DNA of 64,000 nucleotides, taken from the NCBI GenBank assembly GCA_907165135.1, contig OU015566.1:12508157-12572156 (forward strand), given 5' to 3'. How positions within the stretch are numbered: position 1 is the stretch's first letter; each line of letters opens with the position of its first letter. Below are positions 10,952 to 21,500 of the stretch, in pieces. The notes beneath the pieces were generated by a model. That model saw only the letters and a list, made by a program, of their open reading frames with translations, was not told the DNA's origin and searched no databases. A program made the translations under genes and the position numbers. The DNA is from Oikopleura dioica (Eukaryota > Chordata > Appendicularia > Copelata > Oikopleuridae).

Positions 10952-12057
10952 ATGCGTCCTGTAGTTCGAGCATTTTTGATCTTGAGTTTCTCATTCAGCT
11001 CATTAATTACAGTTTTTCTGGCATCTTTATATCTTCACCAAGAACCAGAGGCAGGAACAAGAGAGATTCTTACAACAGCTCTAAGAAAAACGACCGAAGC
11101 AGAAACACAAACGAGTTATGATCAGTTCTTCACGGTAGAATCCACAGGCACGAGCACATCAGCATCACCAGCGACGACAAATCAAGAAACACAAACACAA
11201 AATGATGCTGAGGGTTATTCAACAACAGATATTCCTAGTCAAGGAACAAAATTTCAAACCACAACGGAATCATCAAAAACAACGGGATCAATAGAAGAAA
11301 CAACATCTTCTAAGTCCACAAAAACAGAGTCAACAATTGTTACTTCGAAAACATCATCAACATTTTTGACAACGACCACAACAATTCAAGATCCATCAAA
11401 TCCTTGTCCGTCAGAATGCCTTCAACCAGACAATTGTGTCGTCATCGTCGGAGAAGAAGATCTTAAGCCAGAACGCAGTAATTGGCTAAAAGATATAATG
11501 GCGACAAAAGAATTTCGTCTCACTGTCGGAATAAATTTCCCAGATTTGGCCACAAAGAGGGACTTATACAATGTCATTCATTTACGGGTTAAATTTAATT
11601 GTTCCAAGAAATTTTCAATAAATAGAACACGTTTGAACCCTCAAAAAAGATCCACACCCCGGAATCGAAGAATTTCACTGAATTTGGAGATGGTTTTTTC
11701 TCTGTCTTCAATCCACCCGGGCATCAAACTAATTTAATGGTAACTGTTACAAATCGACCAAGGAAGCCTGTCCACGAGGTTACGATCGAAACAGTTCTTG
11801 GTCAATTTCAGTGTCTAACGGTATGTATAATCTCTCATTCTCCAAAAAAAAAACAATAATTCAAGGTCGAGCAAAAAAGAAACGACGAGACAGGGAGGCT
11901 TGACAAAAAACTTTTCTTCAATGGAAACATTATCGAAACCTGGTCTTATAAAGAAGAAGAGGTATTTACTGGTCGTCTTCAAGTCTGGATTGCTGATAAA
12001 TGGAATCCATCGGGAGTAAGGTTTTCTGTTCTTAATTTTCTTTATGAGAATCTTTAA
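10952..12057 (+). CDS. Type II membrane or secreted Ser/Thr-rich protein, lineage-specific family
   Basis: Exons 10952-11587, 11626-11820 and 11866-12057 give 1,023 nt and 340 aa. Introns are 38 and 45 nt. Residues 5-28 are a hydrophobic anchor. Residues about 35-145 are rich in Thr and Ser and mucin-like. A conserved C-terminal domain of 190 residues follows, opening with NPCPSECLQPDNC. Its middle reads GDGFFSV and its end FSVLNFLYENL. The minus-strand gene at 62565-63837 has the same three-exon structure and the same domain, with a 192-nt last exon in both, so the two are clear paralogues 50 kb apart. The domain is unknown to me. An AATAAA signal lies at about 12066. A role at the cell surface is inferred from the anchor and the likely O-glycosylated stalk. 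Confidence 0.75.
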
Positions 12058-12215
12058 CAACTCAAAATAAATGCTTTCGTTCTCATTTTATTTGCACAAG
12101 ACTTTTCAAATGATCAATAAAGACAGTGAAATTCTCGGGGCGCTTTGACCTCGGGGGACTAAAACGCAGTGTTATCAATCCCTTTTTTATTTTTTTTTCT
12201 CGCACATTTTTAAAG

Positions 12216-13798
12216 ATGAAGAAGATAGTGAGTTCGATAATTTATTATTCGTGGCTTTTTATTTTGCTGTATTCTTGTCTGCTTCAATCGAGAAGAGCAA
12301 AGAATAGATATTCTTCGAGAGATTTTTTAACGAAAAGTGGAAGAGACAAATCCGACGAAGGGTTGAACTATTTCGTCTTCGAGAAATTCTATCTCCAGTT
12401 TCCGCTGATATGCTTTCAACTTCTCTGTCAATTTCTCTTTCCGAAAAGAATCCGCTTCAATGCAATGGCGATTGGGTCCATTTTGATCCTCTGCGTTTTG
12501 GTTCAATTTCGAACAGTGGTTCTCATCGCTAGCTGGAGCATGGTATTCTTTCTTTTTCAAGCGGAGGAGAAGATGGTCAGATTCACAGCCGTGTTACTGT
12601 CGATTTCATTTACTGGATTCTTGAAGTATCGACTCGATGAGTTTCATTTGGATGTCACGGACTTACAGGTAGAGTGATGAAAAACTTGAGCCTCCAGAGG
12701 CCTCCCAGAATAAGGAGACCTCTGCAGAAATCAATCGTTATTCTCAACTTTATTTACAGTTATTACTCGCAGCTTCCTTCAAAAGCACTGCCTGCCTCTG
12801 GACGGACGAAACTACAGATGCCTCGAAAATGGACTTTCTTTCATTTTTCTTCTATCCTTCAACTATCACTGGTCCCTGGATCAGCTTCTCAAATTTTCTT
12901 CAAACAAAAAGGGAAGAAGAAAATCTCCAAAAGCCGTCTCTATCAACCTTTTTCCTTGATTCCCTAAAATGGGTTTTTGTAACGATACTTCTCGAGGCAG
13001 CTGCGAGCTGGTTCTACACTTCCCTTCTCATCCGAGATGTCTCCTTGATAGAACACTGCCCTTGGCTTTCTTTGATCGCTTTGGTCAGCGTTATCACTTT
13101 TAAAACCTGGGCGGAACTGTACTTTTGCTACGGACTAAACTACGCAGTGATCAAACTCGACGGGATGGAATACAATCCCCCGCGACCTGTCTGGCTCAAC
13201 GACGGTTTCAGACAAGTCTGGCGAACTTACGACCACGGACAGCATCAAATTCTGAAAGAAAATGTCTACAAGCCGATTTTGAAGGAGGGAGGAAACGAGA
13301 TTCTAGCTGCGTTTTGCTCCTTTATGCTCGTAGGCAAGGTTTCACAGAAGACAGATCATTTCTTAAATACAACATTTTGGCGTTTTATTGCTCAAAAAAG
13401 GCTGTATGAAAACCTCTGAAAGCTTTCTGGCACAGTCCGTTGCCATATTACAAAGATGGCCGTTCAAACTGGAACAGCATTCTCGCCTATTTTGTCTTCG
13501 GATTCGGCAACTTTTTCTTCACAGTCGCTGAAACTGCACTTGCCGACTTCAAAATTGCTGGCTTCAAAGGTACCGTCAATGATTTTTTCGCTATCTAACT
13601 GTAATTCTAGTTTGGAAAGCATTTGCCTTCATTGCCATCTACCCAGTGAACATTTACTTCATCTGTTCGAACTTCCAGCTTGCAAACATCATTATTTCAC
13701 GACTCTTTTTCGACTGGAACATTATCGTCGGAGTCATAGTCGGATACTGTGCAGTTATTGCCCTCGAAAAGAAGAAAATTTCAAAAGATTTAGTCTAA
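12216..13798 (+). CDS. HHAT: MBOAT-family acyltransferase, hedgehog acyltransferase-like
   Basis: Exons 12216-12668, 12760-13333, 13423-13569 and 13611-13798 give 1,362 nt and 453 aa, close to the usual 490 of HHAT. The protein is polytopic, with about ten hydrophobic segments. The HHAT hallmark region is present: YGLNYAVIKLDGM, PPRPVW, then VWRTYDHGQH. The catalytic-region motif reads AFWHSP, giving the MBOAT His within a hydrophobic segment. HHAT palmitoylates the N-terminus of hedgehog in the ER membrane; a GUP1/HHATL-type relative cannot be excluded. Intron 2 must begin GC (TAG then GCAAGG) to keep the LVAFWH frame. The gene starts 158 nt after the upstream gene on the same strand, so co-transcription is possible but not shown. 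Confidence 0.75.
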
Positions 13799-13830
13799 TT
13801 TCCTGCCATTACTAATTCCCTGACAATATA

Positions 13831-14080
13831 CCATGAGATTTTTTTAGAGAGGGAGAAGGCCCCTGGCCTCGCTTTCCCGTTTCACTCTCGGGGAAATCTA
13901 GAAATTTCTTTCAGCTCCAGTTGGGCACCTCAGAATAAAGAATTTAGAGTGCGGTGCACTACGGAAAAATACAGTCATTTGATTGGCTAGCCGCGCTAGG
14001 CGCACGCGGCTAAACTGAGAGTCCCAGAGGGCTTAGGACCCTCAGATTCTCAGATCTCCCTTTAGAAAAAAATCTCATGG
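13831..14080. mobile_element. 250-bp MITE with TA target duplication
   Basis: The left end CCATGAGATTTTTTTAGAG is matched at the right by its inverse, ending AAAAAAATCTCATGG. Both ends are flanked by TA (13829-13830 and 14081-14082). The inverted repeats are about 26 bp with two or three mismatches. The inside has no ORF. TA duplication suggests a Tc1/mariner-type origin. It lies 32 bp after the HHAT-like stop codon. Confidence 0.75.
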
Positions 14081-14239
14081 TAGAATAAATTAGCAAATTT
14101 AATAAAATGTTAGATAAATTATGAATTTATTTTCTCCATCCTTTTTCCCAGATTAATTTTTCTTCATCATTTAGATAGGCACTCTCTCCTGCAGAAAATT
14201 GCTGTAGAAAATGAACACGTGAAATTTTTTTATTGAGTA

Positions 14240-15816
14240 AGGTGTCTTTATTAGGATGGGTGTCTATTGAGCGAGAATCACGGAAACATACAATGGTAGA
14301 AGGGGCTCAGGACTGGATTTACCGAGCTCGATCACCAAGCATTTCGTCAAGCATTTCGGATTCAGAAGGACTCTCGCTTTTCTTTCTCACCTCGCTCTTC
14401 CGATTCTCTCGTCAGTATAATCGGCCTGAAAATTAATTTATCAGAATGTCTTGAAAAGAACAAGCAAGTAACGTGGAAATTCAAGAGTTTACCTGAGAAT
14501 ATGTACGCGAGGACAGTGCATCTTCGGCAAGTACCAGTAACTGATGTTATTGGCGCTAATTTTTCATATTTTATTCTGAAATGTAGGAGTTAGGGACGAT
14601 TCTAGGGTTCTGATATGTAGTGTCAAGTTAAAGCCAGTGTAAGTAACAGTACAGTCAAATCTCAGAACATATTCCCGACTCGAAATTCCGAACATGTCAG
14701 AGACGCTGAGCGCTCATTGGCGGAACTCCCGTGATGAAGCGGTTTTCTGATTGGCGCGTGGGTGGCACGTGCGCCCCAGCAGCGCGAACGCTCATTCCAG
14801 TGGCTCATACACCCACCGGGGCGAGTCGCGGCAACACGCTTTTGATCTTTTTTGAGCCGAAGAGTCCAACATTCAGAGAAAACTTTCGATGTTCAACTAT
14901 TTTTTCCTATTTCTCCTTAGGCGTTAATGACAAAAGACCTGACCCTCTCTATTTCAGAACTGAGTAATGTGAAATGGGCGTGGAACTTGCCCTGTAAGTT
15001 CCGTCCTCGCTAGCATATCGTCAGGTAAGCTTGAATATTTCGACTAACACGTAGAATTTGAATCGTTTTCTTTCAGCTATTGACTTTTAATTAAGGTTGC
15101 GAATACTGACGGGAGCATTTCATCGGACTCTGATGAAGAGCCCTTGAGCCGAAGAGCGAGGTGTGAGAGAAAGACACTCAAACGAGCTTTGAGTGTCATG
15201 AAGATCTTCCCAGTCGGGAGAAGTCTGCATGTTTAGAGTCTGGAAACAGATTTTAAACATGGATACCATGCAAAATGCCAGTAGGCATCTGCCAATCTGC
15301 TATTCCTAACAAAGTCACCTTACCATTATTGCCTTTCTTTCTATTTGTTCTATTTCAATTATAGCCACAAAAACTTTTCTAACCGAAAATAACTTTCAGA
15401 ATTGAGAAATACTCGGTAGCGACCATGATCGGTGGATTTCGTATCCTGGTTCTCCCTGTCCTCGCTCAGCATTTGCCAGGTAGAATCAGCTTTTCTTTGC
15501 TAGTCGAAGAATAACTTTCTTTTTAGTTTCATCCGTCAATTGAACCTTACTTGAGCGAGGTCGAGAAAAGCTTGCGGCATGGAACTGCCGTATTAATAAA
15601 GAGCGCCAGAGCTCCGGGAAATACCTACAGCTCCAAGCTTTCCTGAAGAGCGCATTCTACCACAGTACCGAGGAATCGGACAGTGATGAGGATTATGTCA
15701 TCCGAAGCCATCCTTACCAACTGCAGAATGACTGTATCTGCTTTTTCTGTAAAAATAAGAAAAAGTTCAAAAATGAATCATCATGACGACCTAAAATCTA
15801 TCTAATAAAGACACCT
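14240..15816. mobile_element. DNA-transposon relic with TA duplication
   Basis: AGGTGTCTTTATTAG at the left is inverted at the right as CTAATAAAGACACCT. Each end is flanked by TA (14238-14239 and 15817-15818). The 1,577-bp interior holds short broken frames but no transposase that I recognise. A second TIR-like sequence, CAGTCAAATCTCAGAACATA, begins at about 14653 and resembles pogo/Tigger ends, so an older element may be nested. The TIR is only about 15 bp, so the outer boundaries are less certain than for the other elements here. Confidence 0.55.
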
Positions 15817-15876
15817 TACTTTCACCATCATTGTTTGCTTCTTTCTTTGCAGGATTCTAAGCCAAAGTTATCAGGA

Positions 15877-16597
15877 ATGTTTTCAGAACTTGAGAAAATG
15901 GTCGACGGAGTGATTTCGTTCAAAAAAGTGCTCCAGAGCTCTGACTCAGAACCGATTCTTGAGATGCCGTCTGTTCTCGAAGCGGTAGAAGCTTCAGTGA
16001 GTCTTGAAGCAAGAGCAGTTGTGCTGAACCAGCTGTGCAACAATAAGGCCATTGAGGATGACATTGAAGGTAGTTTTTAGCGAGTTTCATGAAAAGATAT
16101 TCATCTTTTAGAGCTCAAGAAAGAAAATGCGGAGACTCTTTCCAACATCACTGCGGCTGAGAAAGAATACTTGGAGACCGTCAATTCCGGCGCTTTCGTT
16201 GAGAAAATGGAGAAAGCTATCGTTGCGCTAGAAAGCCTCGACGTCAAGGAGAAAAAAATTGATGAAAAGAAGATGAAGATCAAAACTCTTCAGGCGAGAA
16301 ATGAAGATACCAAGAAGTCTTTGATTTCTTACGACTGTTAGTCTGTTTTAAGGAGATATTCATTATAATAGCTTCTTTCTAGCCGACCTGGCGGAAGAGA
16401 AGATCGCCGAATTGACGAAAAAGCGCGACGAATTGAAGCAAAAACTGGCGAAACTCGTCGAATTGTCGAACAACCGCCAGTTCGAGTACCAACGGGAGCT
16501 GCAAGAAGCCAATTCCAACGGCACAAATTTCCAGCGCACCAACGATGATGGCTACGACTCAGCAGAAGCAGAGACAAATTCGATGGAGACGATCTAA
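15877..16597 (+). CDS. Small coiled-coil protein, unknown function
   Basis: Exons 15877-16069, 16112-16336 and 16383-16597 give 633 nt and 210 aa. Introns are 42 and 46 nt. The protein is almost wholly alpha-helical with heptad-like Leu/Ile/Lys/Glu spacing from about residue 65 to 165, ending in an acidic, Ser-rich tail. It has no signal peptide, membrane segment or Cys cluster. Kinetochore or centrosomal proteins of this size look similar, but I cannot assign one. The start is uncertain: a polypyrimidine tract and CAG end at 15852, 24 nt before the ATG. That could be a spliced-leader acceptor or the end of an intron whose upstream exon lies before the element at 14240-15816. Confidence 0.6.
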
Positions 16598-17017
16598 ATT
16601 TGACCTTTTCCAATTCACTTTCACCATTCCACGTATTTTTCCCTGCCCTCACTAAATTAGTTATTAAATGAACTCACTTTTTCAAAAAATTCGACACTGA
16701 TTGAAAATTAACTCGTTTTGTCAAACTAGCCAATTGATTGGAAACGCATAAATCTTTATTGGGTGACGAATCTGAGGGCTAACCAATTATTTGGCTGGAT
16801 TTGCATTTAGGGGTTAATTTTCATTTCAATTCTATCTTATTCTTTTCACCGATTTCTACTTCAAATCTGGGCGTTATAGATTTCCCGGCAGTGAATTAGG
16901 CAATAAATCCGCAAATGTTGATCTTACGAGGAGGGTGTGTCATTCGATCGAGCTTGAGATATAAAGTGCGTATTTCTAATTATTGAATTCATTTTTGATT
17001 ATCAAAAAATCCAGAGA
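16598..17017. promoter_or_regulatory. Intergenic region and TATA box of PCBD1
   Basis: A clear TATAAA lies at 16960-16965, 52 bases before the PCBD1 ATG at 17018. That fits a short 5' UTR. The rest of the interval is the 3' flank of the coiled-coil gene. No ORF or repeat is seen. Confidence 0.5.
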
Positions 17018-17311
17018 ATGGCAGCTGTAGCGTTAGATTCAACCGGGCGAGATCAACTCGAAGCTTCTGGCTGGGCAAAGGTCGAAAATCGCGACGCCGT
17101 CGAGAAAAAATTCGCGTTTTCTGATTTCAGCGAGGCTTTTGGCTTCATGACTCGAGTCGCTTTGAAGGCGGAAGTCATGTGCCACCATCCCGAGTGGTTC
17201 AACGTCTACAACAGGGTGGAAATAACGCTTTCGACGCATGATATTGGAGGATTGTCGGATAGAGATTTAAAGCTTGCTAAGTTCATTGATGATGCTGCGA
17301 AAAAGGAATAA
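17018..17311 (+). CDS. PCBD1: Pterin-4a-carbinolamine dehydratase (PCBD/DCoH)
   Basis: A single exon of 97 aa, the usual family length of about 100. The signature [20 protein letters not shown] contains the paired active-site His and the third His. The following [15 protein letters not shown] is also typical. The enzyme dehydrates 4a-hydroxy-tetrahydrobiopterin formed by aromatic amino-acid hydroxylases, and the mammalian protein is also a dimerisation cofactor of HNF1. No signal peptide is present, so it acts in cytosol or nucleus. Sequence alone does not separate PCBD1 from PCBD2. Confidence 0.93.
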   Translation: MAAVALDSTGRDQLEASGWAKVENRDAVEKKFAFSDFSEAFGFMTRVALKAEVMCHHPEWFNVYNRVEITLSTHDIGGLSDRDLKLAKFIDDAAKKE

Positions 17312-17475
17312 ATAGTTTCTTTCTCCGGAGAGTTTTATGAAATAAAATTCTTGATACTGACATGAAAATCAATCGTCTGCATGAAAAATGCCTCGAAAAA
17401 TGATGACAGTGGTCTATTTTCAATTTTATTCTCGACGATCTAACTCGGAAAAAGCAGAAACAGGAAGAATCTCTT

Positions 17476-17928
17476 TCAGTAGAAGAGGCCAAAGTCCTTG
17501 ATGAGAACAGCAACGTGGCCGCATTTCGGGCAGCTAGAAGTAATCTTTTCGGCCTCAATATCGTGACATTCGAGCAGGAGGCAGTTGAAGCACCAGTTGT
17601 CGTGGCCGCACCAGAGAAGCTGCCGCGCGTACATTTCGTTTTCTTCAATTTTGTCGTGGTCTGGTGAGAAATATCGCTCGCAGGAGTGGCAGACGTTCTC
17701 TGAGTATCCTTCGATCTCGTCATCATCATCTTCAGCTTCATTCTCTTGCTTTTCCTCCTGCTCAGAGTTATTATTTCGCGTAACCAGCTTAGAAAGGAGA
17801 AAAGTACTGATTTGACTTCACCCTTGTTCTGCTGAAAAATCTGAAAAATTATAAATCTGCTCCTGGTTTTCTTCCTTCTTCGTCTCTTCCTGCTTCTCCT
17901 GGTTTTTCTTTTCTTCTTGAGTATCCAT
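17476..17928 (-). CDS. Small Cys/His-rich zinc-binding protein
   Basis: The C-terminal exon encodes a compact zinc-binding module: CHSC, then WCGHDNWCFNC, a lone Cys, and CPKCG near the end, finishing GLFY. The spacing resembles a RING or zinc-ribbon but matches no family that I can name. The N-terminus from an ATG at 17928 is a highly charged Lys/Glu/Gln stretch. The junction between the two parts (around 17760-17835) is unresolved: no GT-AG pair keeps the frame, and a GG-AG intron would. It converges with PCBD1, leaving 164 bases between stop codons. Confidence 0.5.
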
Positions 17929-18569
17929 TTTTGAGCTCTGGAAAACGATTTTCAACATGAAGGGATAGTTTTGAGGAAAATACCTTTTTTGAGAATCGGA
18001 GTTTCAAAAGTGACTCTTTTTTGAAGTAAAAAAAAAGACGAGTGAAAATGAAGCTTGAGAAAAATTTGTCGCGCGTCGGAATTTGGCTCGATCGGGTTTT
18101 ATCGGTTGAGTCAAAAGCAGAGATGAGTTGTCTCATGTCAGTGGAAGATTCTCGAAGTCAATGAAAAGGATATCTTTCTCAGTTCATTGCAAGAACGCTA
18201 GAATCCTAACATTTCTAGATTTCGATGATTCAAATGACAATTTTCGTCTTCTAGAAATCAACCTAATAGCCGAAATGAGAAGTATGAATTTTCCCACTTC
18301 TATTGGCGACATTGATTATCATTTGGCGGAGAACTTGCGTAAATATGGAGAATTCTTCCCCTCATCCAGCTGAATTAATAGCGCTCCAAGCGGATCGCTT
18401 CCTGGGTCTCCTATTGGTTGTAATGGGAGATGACCTGAGGCCCCTCTGGAGGAGGGTCACTAGAGGACGCCTAAAGATCCTCTCGATCTCGTCAAAAGAG
18501 GAAAGTTCAACTGTAGTTATAGAGAAGAAACCAATGAATTGAAGAATAAATGAAGATTTTATAAGAAAA
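17929..18569. other. Upstream region of TRRAP with one weak ORF
   Basis: A short plus-strand frame (ATG near 18161 to a stop at 18373, about 70 aa) has no signal peptide or known motif. I do not count it as a gene. The remainder should contain the promoter of the minus-strand zinc protein and that of TRRAP. No TATA box stands out. Confidence 0.3.
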
Positions 18570-21500
18570 ATGGACAGCGCAAGGGTCACCAAATTGCTGC
18601 AGAATGAGCTTTTGACGATTGAAAATGCAATTAAATCAGGTAGAAAACAAAAACCATAAAGTATAAGACTACAGAAATAATAAGTACTTTATTGATTTTT
18701 AATTTCCCGATGAACTAATTACATGTAACCTCAACACGTGCTAGTGTGAAATTAACGGAATTTACAATTTGTAACATTTACATAAATAAATTTGATTGTT
18801 CAGACTCGGTCAATCATTCAACCGTCCAAGCTGCCAAAAACATCATCGAACTCGTCGAAAGCCGAGCTGGAGCATCTGGAGAACAAGTTCAGTCCCTCAT
18901 CAGAATCGTAGCCGCCTATTGCCATCTCCTCGCAAACGATGAGCCCGTCTTTGTCGCCGAAAATCCCAGGCAAAAGCTCAGAAAGCTCATGCTTGAAACC
19001 ATCTCCCGGCTGCCCACTCAAGAATCAGTGATAAAACGAAATGAGCGTGAGATTTCTTCGATGTGTTTCCAGCTGATCAAAAAAGACAACGAAGACAACG
19101 CTTCGATCGCGCTGAAAATCCTCATCGATCTTTACAAGAATTGCCGGCCGCCGATTTCCAGCGATGTCCGAGACTTTCTCATTACTGTTCGAATGATGTA
19201 CCAGTCCTTGCCCGGCTCAATGGAGCATTTCTTCGAAAACCCTCCAAAGTACGTCCCTGGACAAACGCCGGATGAAACCAAAATTGGCTTTCTGACCAAG
19301 ATGACTTACCGGGTAAACGCTCACAATCAAATTGTCAATAGTGGTGGAACTCTGACGACAAGAACCTACATTCCCAAAGCTCTGAATTCATTGGTAGTTC
19401 TGATTGAAGCTCCAATAGGAAATGGTTCCTTTACTGAATTAGTTTTTCTTTCGATACTTTTGTGACCATGATAAAGCTGTGGTTTTGATGTATCAACTTT
19501 ACCGCGAAAGACTTGATGATCTTTTCCAACTTATTTCAGCCGTCCTGGCTCTTTCTCCGTCTCCACAAGCCATAGCTCGGCCAGATTTCAGAAGAGAACT
19601 TTATGTTAATCTTATTGGCGTACAGGAACAGGTCAAACTCTTCAAATTTTATCACAAGGAAGTCAAATTTCTGGACCTTTTTACAAGATCAAAAGCTTAT
19701 CCTTGGTTGCGTATTTCGTCAAGCTCTTCCCCCAAAACATCATGCCATACTCACGTGATCTGCTTCTGGGACTTTTGCGGACACTGAAATCTTGTCCTTC
19801 TGAAAAAGCTGCTTATCGTAAAGAGCTCATCATCGCAGTCCGTCATATCTCAAATACAGAGCTGAAACAAGCGTTCATCCCCCACCTGAAAGAATTATTC
19901 GACGATCAGATTCTCTTTGGCCAAGGCTTGACCGTTCGCGAGCATATTCGTCCGCTCGGATATCATGTCATTGCAGAGCTTGTTCATCAATTGAGGACGA
20001 TGCTTCCCTATGAAATCATCTCAGCAGCGGTTTTTACTTACATGACGAATTTACACGATGATACTCTGCAACTAGGCAAGGAGTTAATATTTTTGATTCA
20101 AAAATTTTGAAAATATTTCGTCTCAAATCAGAAAAATATAACTCTGAAAAGGCGCTCATGTATTTTCCGCAAAATTAGTGGTTACCCTTATCGACTGCAT
20201 CCGTCAATCAAAAGATCCATCTTTGACACAAAAAGAAGCAAGAAAATTGTTGATGAAAATTATGAATGTTTTCACTGATCGCCTCGTCTCAATGGCAAAC
20301 TATGATCTCATCTGCATCCGAAAATCGAAACCACCAAAAGACGAGGAAGAGCGTCGGCAAATGGAAGCGACTTTTCAGGAAAACAAGCAGCTTCTTAAAC
20401 TGCTCGTCTGTGGGGCAAAAATGGTCACAATCTATTTATATAGTCATCGTATCAACGAAATGAACATACACAGTCGTCTACCAGACTTTGGTCCATCCGA
20501 ACGTCAACTCTACAACAAATTCGGCGTCAATGTCTTGAAGTCAGTTGATATTTACACTTTGAGCAGCGTGGGTAAATCGGACAAGGATCTCAAAGACACT
20601 CTGGAGTACTTTGCCAATACTTTTCTGAACCTCCCACTACCGGCCTTCAAAATCGTTAGCAGTGATATCATGGAATTTCTGATCGATCGAATGCATGAAA
20701 ATCCTCTTCTTCATCACGTGGCACATCCAATTCTCACAAGACAGCACTACTCGTTTGAGTTTTCGTCGATTCTCGTGAAGCATGCAATTGCAAAGATGCC
20801 AGAAATGGGCAATCCTGGAAAACGTTCAGGTCTCTACCTTCTTCTTTTCAAACAGCTGTTCGGAACAGTCATTCATTTGCGCGGCGAAAACGAAGAAATG
20901 CTCAGACCTCATCTCGAACAAATCGTCAGCGGAGCCTTGAAACATGCTGTTCACGCCAAGGATCCTCAGAATTTTTTCATGCTGCTTCGATCCCTCTTTC
21001 GATCGATTTCCGGCGGTGTTCATGAAAAACTTTACCAAGAGTTTCTCCCGATTCTTCCGAAACTCCTTCGAGCAATGAATCATCTACAGGCTGAGCTGCA
21101 TTGGCCAGACATGCACGATCTTTTCATCGAGCTCTGTTTGACCGTCCCTGTCCGTCTTTCTTACCTGCTTCCTTTGATGAATGAACTGATGGAGCCTCTG
21201 GTCGAGGCGCTCAAAGGCGGTCCAACATTGATCTCTCAGGGTCTCCGAACATTGGAGCTCTTCGTCGACAATCTCCAACCAGACTTCTTGCAAGAAAAGA
21301 TTCGACCTGTTCGGCCTCAAATGATGCGAGCACTGTGGGACATCATCAATCGCGATGATATCATTCGATCGAGCAAGGAGAGGGAAAACTGTTGCACAGC
21401 AGCATTCCGAATTCTGGGAAAATTCGGTGGCGAGAACAGGAGCTCGCTGAGAGAAGCCCCTCAATTGGAATGGGTTGACTTCAACAAGGCCTTTTCGCAA

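Noticed and set aside
18128-18373. ORF upstream of TRRAP
   Set aside because: Only about 70 codons from the first ATG, no motif, and no supported splice partners.
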